Positions 1 to 64,000 of a stretch of DNA of 64,000 nucleotides are shown one piece after another. Position 1 is the stretch's first letter, and each line of letters opens with the position of its first letter. Source of the DNA: Paguma larvata (Eukaryota > Chordata > Mammalia > Carnivora > Viverridae). The translations under genes were made by a program, and so were the position numbers. The stretch lies in NCBI GenBank assembly GCA_030068075.1, contig CM057832.1:75060002-75124001 (forward strand), read 5' to 3'. Below the pieces are notes generated by a model. That model was not told where the DNA came from. It ran no database searches and saw only the letters and a program-made list of their open reading frames with translations.

Positions 1-54974
<54,974 letters not shown>

Positions 54975-55124
54975 GTAAAAGATACATGTTTTTTTCCAGC
55001 TCCCCAAACCCAATTCTATTAGAATGTCTAAAGAAGTAGGAAGATGTATTTTTTAAAACCCAGAAGTTTAGATTCTCTCAAATTTTTTCTTGGTAGCGTA
55101 TAATATTTATGTAATTGTGTGTAT

Positions 55125-55253
55125 TAATTGAAGACCTACAATGTATGTTCCAGACGCATCTCTGTTCACCGGAGATAAATGATGAATAAGAGACAAGAGT
55201 CCTTTCATAAGACTTGTGTTCTAGTGTGTGCCCCTAGACCAGTGTGTGTGTGT

Positions 55254-55293
<40 letters not shown>

Positions 55294-56050
55294 GACACCT
55301 AATGAACAAGGAAATACATACAAATATGTAATTTAAAGTCTGGAAGTTAAATAGAGATGAAGAAAAATAAAGTTGCATAAGGGAATAGAAAATGATGGGG
55401 GTGAGAGGTCTGCCAGAGTTGGGGGTGGGGTTGGACTCCTTGGGGTCGCCTGGGGCAGGGTGGCCACTGAGGAGTCTGAGGAGAGGGGAACCCAGAGGAG
55501 AGGGCCAGGCAGAGACATCCAGTAGGAGGGCGCGCCTGGCCAAAGGAACAGCAAATGCCGATCCCTGAGGCAGCAAGGTACGTCCATGAGCAGCAGGTAG
55601 GACTGGAGAAGGTCAAGGGCTGTGTGCACAGGGGAGATGGGGATGGGCGAGTTCTCTTGTTTTGCTTTATTATGGAGATAGCAAAGTAAATGCGTGTGGT
55701 CCTGGGAATGATTCACCAGCAAGGGAGAGACGGCAGGAACAGGAGAGAGGAGGTGACTTGCTGAAGTGAAGTCCCCGAGGAAGGGCTTACCGTAGGCCCT
55801 GGGCGTCTCCCTCAAGCAGGGCACCTGGAGAGAGTGTTCAAGAGGATGTGGGCACACAGCTCTCAAGGCCCAGGCTCATCTGATGGTGCCTGTGGGTGTG
55901 TGTGATTTTGGGGTTCAGTGCAGGGAGGCCATTGAGGGATTTGAAGAAAGAGAAGATATGTTGGAGAACGTGAACGTATTTAGAAACCGTAGGATCAAAG
56001 CCATCATGGCTGCACTGATAATTGTGGATACATGGCACCGTGTTAAAATA
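55125..56050 (-). repeat. Long LINE-2-derived copy, antisense
   Basis: It runs from the antisense LINE-2 tail ('gaagacctacaatgtatg' ... 'cataagacttgtgttctag') through 'ctgaggcagcaaggtacg' to 'ggaggccattgaggg'. The minus-strand 177-codon frame at 55333-55866 lies inside it and is not supported as a gene. Confidence 0.5.
55241..55293 (+). repeat. (GT)n microsatellite
   Basis: About 25 GT units with one 'gtgag' interruption, inside the LINE-2-derived copy. Confidence 0.95.
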
Positions 56051-56184
56051 TGGAAGACTGCGTGATGATTGGCATTTTTTAAAAAGACACAGAATTGTTT
56101 CTGTAACCAGAAGCAAATCCACAGAAGTTAAAGGCGTTCCCTCCTTTTCGAATATACACAGATCTGACTTTAAATGTTGTACCT

Positions 56185-56404
56185 GGGGCACCCAGGTGGC
56201 TCAGTCACTTAAGCGTCTGACTTTTGATTTTGACCCAGGTCATGATATCATGGGTTTGTGAGCTCAAGCCCCGCATTGAGCTCTGCGCTGACAGTGCAAA
56301 GCCTGCTTGGGATTCTCTCTCCCTCTCTCTCTCTCTCTGCCCCTCCCTTGTTCATTCATTCATTCTCTCTTTCTCAAAATAAATAAAAACACATTAAAAA
56401 AATA
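56185..56404 (+). repeat. CAN SINE, sense
   Basis: The head is 'ggggcacccaggtggctc' and the tail 'aaaataaataaaaac'. Flanks 'aaatgttgtacct' (56172) and 'aaatgttatacct' (56405) are the target duplication. Confidence 0.94.
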
Positions 56405-56814
56405 AAATGTTATACCTAATAATGCATTTATTTTTTCTGATGTCCAAGTAGATAGATCGTGAATCCTTAATTGAATTACACAAAGAACTCTCTAAATGGT
56501 TCGCTTTGGGTACAAGTCATATTTCTGCACTTTTCAATTGATACCATATTTTATAGATATATTTAGGTGATTGATGGAATTCCAGACCGAATTTTCTATT
56601 GAGAAAAAAAAAATCAAATAAAATTGGTTTGTGAGCCCGGAAAATGTTATTTTCTTTAAATTGTATCTTTAGGCTTGATAACCTCCTCTTCCCTTTTTCC
56701 TCTTCCACACATTCTGCCTCCTTTATCGATATGCTCACTGTGTTCCATGGGCCAGCCCGGTTCTCAGTCTCTCAGGAAACACGCACCCAGATGGGAGTTT
56801 ATAGAGCCAGGAGG

Positions 56815-56990
56815 AGGACCCGCGTCGGCCATCTACTGGCTGTATGTACTTGGGCAAATTGATTCCGGGCCTTTGTTGCTTTATTTGTAAGATGTCCCCA
56901 AAAATAGATGTACCCCTTGAGGTGTCGAGGATTACATGAGGTAACTCAGACGGAGTATGTGGCAGAGTGCTGATCAATAGTAAGGGTATG
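56815..56990 (+). repeat. MIR SINE
   Basis: 'actggctgtatgtacttggg', 'caaattgattccggg', 'gaggattacatgaggtaac' and 'gctgatcaatagtaag' follow the order of a sense MIR, diverged. Confidence 0.6.
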
Positions 56991-57011
56991 ATGAAAGTAA
57001 AAATAGGCTTT

Positions 57012-57221
57012 GGGTGCCCAGGTGGCTCCGTGGGTCAAGCGTCTGACTTCAGCTCAGGTCATGATCTCACGGTTTGCGGGTTCGAGCCCTGTATTGGGAT
57101 TTCTGCTGACAGCTCAGATCTTGGAGCCTGCTATGGATTCTGTGTCTCCCTCTCTCCCTGCCCCTCCCCTGCTCACACTCCATCTCTCTCCCTCTCAAAA
57201 ATAAATGAACATTTAAAAAAG
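57012..57221 (+). repeat. CAN SINE, sense
   Basis: The head is 'gggtgcccaggtggctcc' and the tail 'aaaaataaatgaac'. Flanks 'aataggctttg' and 'aaagggctcca' are weak. Confidence 0.9.
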
Positions 57222-57549
57222 GGCTCCAAAACTGTGAATGTGATTTGTTTTTAAATGCATCTTTTCTTTTAAATCTTAAAAAGGGGAATAAATAGATAAG
57301 ATGCTCTCACTGCCCTGGGTTATGAATGAGGACAAGGTCTTGGAGACCCACTTGCTTTATACTATAAACTAAGGAAGGAGTTTTAGGTGGCCAGATATGG
57401 GCAGATTTACCTTTGAGGCAAATTCTCTCAGTTACAGTGTGGATTCGAGGTGTCAGAATTGGAAGTATGGAGGCCACTTGAGAGATTGACACAGTAGGAG
57501 GATGAGTCCCAAGGACTAGCCAAATTAGCCGTGATGGGGTTGACAGAGG

Positions 57550-57900
57550 TGTCTTAGTCTGTTCAGACTGTTATAATGAAGTGCTATAGTCTGGGTGGCT
57601 TGTAAGCAGCAAAAAGTTACTGCTCACAGTTCTGGAGACTGTCCAAGATCAACGCGCTTGCATGGGTGGGTGACAGTCCCCTCTGGCTTGTAGACTTCAT
57701 GTTGTATCCTCACCTGGTGGAGGGGGCAAGGGAGCTCCGTGGGTTCTCTTTCATAAAGGCACGAATTCCATTCATGAGGCTTCCACCTTCATGACCTAAT
57801 CATCTCCCAAAGGTGCTTCGGACTAATATCATCACTTTGGGGGGTTAGAATGTCAACCTATCAATTTCAGGGACACACAAACATTCAGGCCGTAGCAGGA
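57550..57900 (+). repeat. Ancient interspersed repeat, family not assigned
   Basis: 'cttagtctgttcagactg', 'gtctgggtggcttgtaag', 'cattcatgaggcttccacc', 'gacctaatcatctccc' and 'ggacacacaaacattcagg' form a pattern widespread in mammals that I recognise but cannot name with certainty. Confidence 0.6.
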
Positions 57901-57924
57901 GGGAGGAATAAAGACATGTTTAGA

Positions 57925-58470
57925 AAGGGCAGTTCGAGAGGGGAGTTAGGGATTGGACATGCACCCAAAGGAGAGGGTGGAGTTGAGGAAGACTCTCAGA
58001 ACTTTAGCGGGGGTAATTAGGTAAAAGGTGGCACCACCATGATGAAAAAAATGTGCAGAAGACATGGGGAAGGGGCAAGAAGGAGTTTTAGCTTCATTGA
58101 GTTTTAGTTTTAGCTTTGTTGAGTTTTCGTTTTGTTCGTTATTATGGCACATATAGCCAGAGATTTCTGGGAGGTTTTAGATGTAAGGATGGGAAGTCCT
58201 GGGACAAAGATTCAACTGGACAAGGAGATTTGGGAGTCGTCTTCGCCTTGTGAGAAAATAAAACCATGACAGAGGAAGCAAGTATGCCCAGGATGCAAGA
58301 AGAGTAAGGAAACTCAGGGGGCTGAGGTTGGGACCATGAGGGGTGCCAACACCTGTATAATGGATCAGGGAATATGGACCAGAGTTTTTTCCTTGAGATT
58401 TGAGTAGAGACGATTAGAAGGTAGATGGGTATGTAGTTTCTGAAAAATGTTCCAGAGGCTTTCATAGGCT
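57925..58470. other. Possible LINE-2-derived sequence
   Basis: 'gacatgcacccaaaggag', 'gatgtaaggatgggaagtcc' and nearby sequence resemble the antisense 5' extension of LINE-2 copies elsewhere in the window. This is a weak call. Confidence 0.3.
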
Positions 58471-61106
58471 CTAGAATTTGATTATGGAGGCCTAATTTTT
58501 CAGAACATCATCCATCAATTTTCCCTGTTGATAGAGCTACCTCACCAGCCCTTGTTTAAATGGTTGGCCTTGTTGAGATAGTCTCTGAGGAGCTTGCAAC
58601 AGAACTATGGGAGGAAGGGAAGAATACTTTCCTGAGGTAGCTGAGCTGGAAGTTTGAAGAGGGAGGGAAAGGCGATTAGGAGGATATTTGCATGGTCACC
58701 TATCTATAGAGAAGAGATCACCTGTATCCTTACAGAATTAAGTGAGTTGTAAGACTAGGAAAAGAGAAGTATTAAGGCTGTTTTATGTCTTCCTTTACTG
58801 GAACACTGGTTATTTTTGACCCTAGTAATATAAGCCAGCATTTCTGTCTCTCTGTTCTGTGGAGTACTAGTTAATTGGGTATTTTTCCATATTACGCATG
58901 TTATATATGGGAAATCCTATATTTTATTTTTTTTTAAGTTTTTGTTTAAATTGTGTTTAAAGTTAACATATAGGGTAATATTGATTTCAAGAGTAGAAAT
59001 TAGTGATTCATTACTTATGTATAATACCCAGTATTCATCACAAGTGCCCTCTTTGATGCCTGTCACCCATTTAGCCCATCCCCTGTCCACCTCCCTTCCA
59101 GTAATGCCCAGTAGTTCTCTGTAGTTAAAATTCTCTTATGGTTTGCCTTCCTTTTTTCCCCCCTTTCCCCTGTGTTCATCTGCTTTGATTCTTAAATTTC
59201 ACAGATGAGCGAAATCATATGGTATTTGTCTTTCTCTAACGTATTTCATGTAGCGTAATACACTCCAACTCCATCTACATCATGGCAAGTGGCAAAGGTT
59301 CATTCTTTTTGACGGATGAGTAATATTTCATCATATATATGTTCCACATCTTCATTATCTATCATTTGATGCACATCTGGGCTCCTTCCATAGTTTGGCT
59401 CTTGTTGATAATGCTGCCGTAAACATCAGGGTACAGCCCCTTCAAATCAGTATTTTTTATCCTTTAGATAAATACCTAGTAGTGCAATTGCAGGGTCATA
59501 GGGTAGTTCTGTTTTTAACTTTTCAAGGAACATACATACTGTTTTCCGGAGTGGCTGTCCCGGTTTGAATTCCCACCAACACAGTTGAGAGTGTTTCATT
59601 TACTCCACACTCTTGCCAACATCTGTTGTTTCCTGTGTTGTTAACTTTAGCAATTCTGGCAGGTATGAGGTGATATCTCAGTGTGGTTTTGATTTGTATT
59701 TCCCTGATGATGAGTGACGTTGAGCATCTTTTCATGTGTCAGCCATCTGGAAGTCTTTACAAAAATGTCTATTCATGTCTTCTGCCCATTTCTTAACTGG
59801 ATTATTCATTTTTTGGGTGTTAGTTCAATAAGTTTCTTATAGATTTTAGATATTAACCCTTTTTCAGATACATTATTTGCAAATATCTTCTCCATTCTGC
59901 AGGCTGCCTTTTACTTTTGTCGATTGTTTCCTTCGCTGCGCAGAGCCCTTTATCTTGATGAAGTCCCAATAGTTCATTTTTGCTTTTGCTTCCCTTGCCT
60001 CAGGAGATGTGTCTAATAAGAAGTTGATAGGCTGATGTCAAAGAAGTCACCGCCTGTGTTCTCCTCTAGGATTTTGATGATTTTCTGTCTCACATTTACA
60101 TCTTTCATCAATTTTAATTAATTTTTGTGTCTAGTGTAAGAAAGTGGTCCAATTTCATTCCTTTGCACATTGCTCCAGTTTTATCAATGCCATTTGTTGA
60201 AGAGACTGTCTTTTTTTTTCCATTGGATATTCTTTCCTGTTTTCTCAAAGATTAGGTGACTTTATAGTTACAGGTCCATTTCTGGGTTTTCTATTCTGTT
60301 CTGTTGATCTATGTGTCTGTTTTTGTGACGGCCTTGATCATTACAGCTTTGTAATGTAGCTTGAAGTCTAGAATGATGATGCCTCCAGCTTTACTTTCTT
60401 TTTCAGGATTATTTTGACTATTCAGGGTCTTTTGTGGTTCCATACAAATTGTTTGCTCTAGCTTTTTGAGTTTTCTTTCTGCTGCTTCATTATTTATGTA
60501 TAGAAATGCAATTTCTGTACATTGATTTTATATCCTGTGACTTTGCTGAATTCATGTATCAGTTCTAGCAATATTTTTTGGTGGAGTCTTTCAGGTGTCT
60601 ACATAGAGTATCATGTCATCTGTGAAGAGTGAAAGTTTGACTTCTTCCTTGCCAATTTGTATGCCTTTTATTTCTTTTTGTTGTCTGATTGCTGAAGCTA
60701 AGACTTCCGCTACTGTATTAAATAACAGTGATGAGAGTGGACATCCCTGTCTTGTTTCTGACCATAGAGGAAAAGATCTCAGTTTTTCCCCATTGAGGAT
60801 ATTATTAGCTATGGATCTTTTATTTATGGCCTTTATGATATTGAGGTATGTTCCCTCTATCCCTACTTTGCTCGGGGTTTTAAATCAAGCATGGATGCTG
60901 TTTTTTGTCAAATGCTTTTTCTGCATCTATCGACAGAATATTAATGTGGTGTATCATGTTTACGAATATTGAACCACCCTTGCAGTCTTAATCGTGGTGA
61001 ATAATTCTTTTAATGTACTATTAGATTCAATTTGCTACTATCTTGTTGATAATTTTTGCATCCATGTCTGTAATGCTCCCTTTTAGTGGGGACTTTGGTT
61101 TTGGAA

Positions 61107-61388
61107 TCAAGGTAATGTGGTCTCATAGAATGAGTTTGGAAGTTTTCCTTCCATTTTTTGTTTTTGGAACAATTTGTGAAGAATAGGTATTAACTTTTCT
61201 TCAAATGTCTGGTAGAATTCCCCCAGAAAGCCATGTGGCCCTGGACTTTTGTTTGTTGGGAGATTTTTGATTACTGATTCAATTTCTTTGCTGGTTTTTG
61301 GTCTGTTCAAATTTTCTATTTCTTCCTGTTTCAGTTTTGATAGTTTATATGCTCCTAGGAATTTATCTATTTCTTCCAGATTGCCCAA
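61107..61388 (-). pseudogene. LINE-1 ORF2 fragment (upstream of reverse transcriptase core)
   Basis: A 93-codon open piece with 'RPKTSKEIESVIKNLP' and 'KSPGPHGFLGEFYQTF', diagnostic of LINE-1 ORF2. The usual 'SPGPDGF' aspartate reads histidine here. It is a remnant, not a gene. Confidence 0.9.
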
Positions 61389-62749
61389 GTTGTTGGCTCA
61401 TAGTATTCTATAACTGTTTGTATTTCTGTGATGTTAGTTGTGATCTCTCCTCTTTCATTCATGATTTTGTTTATTTGGGTTCTTTCTCTTCTCTTTTCTT
61501 TTGATAAGTTTCACTAGGGGTTTATCAATTTTATTATTTCCTTCAAACAACCAGCTCCTACTTTTATCCATCTGTTCTGCTGGTTGTTTTGTTTGTTTGT
61601 ATGTTTCTATATAATTTATTTCTGCTCTAATCTTTATTATTTTCCTTCTTCTGCTGGATTTAGATCTTGCTATTCATTTTCTGGCTCCTTTATGTGTAAA
61701 GTTATGTTGAGTATTAAAATTTAAGACTTTATTCTTGAGAAGGACCTGTATTGCTATATAATTCTATCTGATCACCATTTTTGCTGTATCCCAAAGGATT
61801 TGTACTGTTATGTTTTCATTTTTGTTTGCTTCCATGTATTTTTTATTTCTTCTTTCTTGGTTAACCTATTCATTCTTTAGTAGGCTGTTCTCTAACCTTC
61901 ATGTCTTTGTGATCTTTCCAAATTTTTTCTTGTGTTTCACATCAAGTTTCATAGCACTGTGGTCTGAAAACATGCAAGGTATGATTTTAATCTTTTTGTA
62001 GTCGTTAAAGCCCGATTTGTGAGCCAGCATGTGATATTCTAGAGAATGTTCCATGTGCACTCGAAAAGAATGTGTATTCTGCTTTAGGATGAAATGTTCT
62101 GAATATTATCTATTAAGTCCATCTGGTCCATTGTGTCATTCAAAGCCATTGTTTCCATGTTGATTTTCTGCTAGGTGATTTGTCCATTGCTGTAAGTGGA
62201 GTGTTAAAGTCCCCTACTCTTCTTGTACTATTATCAATGAATTTCTTTATGTTCATAATTAATTGATTTATATATTTGGTGCTTTCAAGTTGGGGACATA
62301 AATATTTATAATTGTTAGATCTTGTTGGATAGACCCCTTTATTATGATATAGTGTCCTTCATATCTTTTGTGACACACTTTAGTTTAAAATCTAGTTTGT
62401 TGGATATAAGGATCACTACTCCAGCTTTCTTTTGACGTCCATTAGCATGATAAATTGGTTCTCCATCTCCTCACTTTCGATCTGTAGGTGTCTTTAGGTC
62501 TAAAATGAGTCTTGTAGGCAGCATATAGATGGAAAAAAAATTTTTTTATCCATTCTGATACCCTGTCTCTTTGATTGGAGCACTTAGTCCATTTACATTC
62601 AGAGGGATTATTAATAGATATGAATTTAGCGCCATTGTATTACCTGTAAAGTCAGTGTTTTTGGGGATGTTCTCTGTTCCTTTTTAGCCTTTGTTGCTTT
62701 TGGTCTTTCTTTCCCACTCAAAGACTCCTCTTTAATATTTCTTTGAAGT

Positions 62750-62925
62750 TTATTTTTTTATTTTGAGAGAGAGAAAGAGAGCGAGAGAGCGAGAGGGAAC
62801 ATGAGGTTAGCAGGGTAGGGACAGAGAAAGAGCCACAGAGAGAATTGTGAGATCATGACCCGAGCTGAGATCAAGAGTTGGAGGTTTAACCAACAGTCAT
62901 CCAAGCACACCTCACCCCCAACCTT
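62750..62925 (-). repeat. CAN SINE inside the LINE-1, internally deleted
   Basis: 'agtttatttttttattttgag' type start, a GA-rich run, then a jump to 'gtgagatcatgacccgagc' without the usual 'caggctcc...cggggctc' middle, ending near 'catccaagcacacc'. It lies at the ORF1-ORF2 boundary of the LINE-1. Confidence 0.8.
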
Positions 62926-63195
62926 TATTTCTTGCAGGGGTGGTGTAGTAGTCACAAACACCTTTAGTTTTTGTTTTTGTGGGAAACTCTTTTTATCTCT
63001 CCTTCTATTCTGAATGACAGCCTTGCTGGATAAAGTATTTTCAGCTGCATATTTTTCCCATTCAACAAGTTGAATGTATCCTGCCACTCCTTTCTGGCCT
63101 ACCAAGTTTCTCAGGTGAGATCTGCTGCAAGCCTGATTTGTCTTCCCTGGTAGGTTAGGGACTTCTTTTCCCTTGCTGCTTTCAGGATTCTTTCC

Positions 63196-63803
63196 TTATC
63201 TCTGTATTTTGCAAATTTTACTATGATACGTCTTGGGGTCTTGGGGTTGGCCTGCTTTTGTTGATTTTAATGGGAGTTCTTTTTGCCTCCTGGATTTGGA
63301 TGTCTGTTTCCTTCCCCGATTAGGGAAGTTTTCAGATTTAATTTGCTCAAATGAATCTTCTGGCCCCTTTTCCCTCTCTTCTTCTGAGACTCCTCTGATA
63401 CAAATGCTATTATGCTTTATGGAGTCACTGAGTTCCTTAAATCTGCATTTATGATTCAATATTGTTTTTCCCCTCTTCTTTTCAGCTTCATTATTTTCCA
63501 TAATTGTGTCTTCTATGTCATGTATTCATTCCTCTGCTTCTTCTATTCTTATGGCTATTACATCCAGTTTTGCATCTCAGTCATAGCATTTTTTCTTTTG
63601 GTCTGACTAGTGCTTAGGGCTTTTATCTCTGTGGTAAGGGAATCCCTGGTGTTCTCTATGCTTTTCTAAAGCCTGGCTAGGATCCTTATGATTGTTGTTT
63701 TAAATTCTGGTTCAAGCATATTACTTATATCTGTTTTGATTAGATCCCTGGCCATGATCTTTTCTTGATCTTTCGTTTGGGATGAATTCCTCCATCTTGG
63801 CAT
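63196..63803 (-). pseudogene. LINE-1 ORF1 remnant
   Basis: Translation from the ATG at 63803 begins 'MPRWRNSSQ' and later gives 'LEPEFKTTIIRILARL' followed by a stop. The longest open piece, 63196-63501, covers the RNA-recognition part ('SDSIKHNSICIRGVSEEE'). It is broken by stops. Confidence 0.85.
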
Positions 63804-64000
63804 TTTGTCTAGGTCTCTGTCTTCTGTGTGTTAGGATAATCTGTTATGTTTCCTGCTTTTGAGAATAATGGCTGTATTAAGAAGAGGTGTACACTGACCA
63901 GGGCCTGGGGCTTTAAAAAGTGTTTTTGGGGTATGCCCTGTGCACTCTGCTATTGCATTTTGGCTGCTCTTTCCCTCAGGTCAGTCTTCTGTGGAGTTTC

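Larger units (their letters stand above)
58930..64000 (-). mobile_element. LINE-1, nearly full length, antisense, broken
   Basis: On the minus strand the element runs from beyond 64000 (5' UTR) through ORF1 (start near 63803, with stops) and ORF2 to a 3' tail that appears as 'tttttttttaag' at about 58930. Recognisable ORF2 text lies at 61107-61388 ('NLPTNKSPGPHGF', 'EFYQTFEEKLIPILHK', 'LPNSFYE'), just upstream of the catalytic reverse transcriptase core. ORF1 text lies at 63196-63501 ('ELSDSIKHNSICIRGV', 'FEQIKSENFPN'). Stops and frameshifts, an internal deletion near 60470 and a SINE at 62750 make it inactive. Its length in the window is about 5.07 kb. Positions 58900 onward belong to the TRPM6 intron after window exon 21. 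Confidence 0.92.

Noticed and set aside
55333..55866. 177-codon minus-strand open frame
   Set aside because: It lies in LINE-2-derived sequence, has overlapping frames of similar length, and no domain. Composition (Pro/Leu/Ser) is that of G-rich repeat DNA read backwards.
60613..60972. 119-codon plus-strand open frame
   Set aside because: It is the reverse complement of LINE-1 ORF2, a known source of accidental antisense frames.

Overview
The window is mammalian nuclear DNA, almost certainly from a cat-family carnivore (Felidae or a close feliform). Two kinds of evidence agree. First, on the + strand it carries 21 consecutive coding exons that join without a frameshift or stop into about 1013 codons of TRPM6, the epithelial magnesium channel-kinase. 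Second, the introns hold about 30 tRNA-Lys-derived CAN SINEs of the feliform type (head like 'gcctgggtggctcag', body like 'gtgctgacagctcag'), many with clear target-site duplications. I cannot tell domestic cat from other felids.

Layout. Positions 1-14637 hold window exons 1-5, the N-terminal LSDAT/SLOG part of the TRPM homology region. Positions 17037-31154 hold exons 6-13, the rest of the large cytosolic N-terminus. Positions 35155-41026 hold exons 14-15, the pre-S1 linker. Positions 43741-47602 hold exons 16-19, which encode S1 to S6 and the pore. Positions 51431-54974 hold exons 20-21, the TRP helix and start of the C-terminal coiled region. The gene enters the window mid-exon at base 1 and leaves by the intron that opens at 54975. 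The first coding exons, the coiled coil beyond its start, and the alpha-kinase domain lie outside. From 54975 to the end there is only intron, including a nearly full-length but broken LINE-1 on the minus strand (about 58930 to beyond 64000).

The rest is intronic: LINE-1 fragments (one with a twin-priming inversion), old LINE-2 and MIR copies, hAT and Tigger-like DNA transposon remnants, microsatellites, and long stretches in which I recognise nothing. I see no second gene, no functional RNA gene, no CRISPR array and no intact virus-derived gene. The long open frames outside the exons fall in repeats or low-complexity DNA.

I do not see a new biological system. The observations most worth a second look are protein changes at the TRPM6 pore filter (Glu to Asp at the residue matching human E1029) and in the TRP helix (Glu to Lys), and an apparently shifted splice acceptor before window exon 11. 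Comparisons with human TRPM6 and TRPM7, and repeat family names, come from memory and were not computed here.
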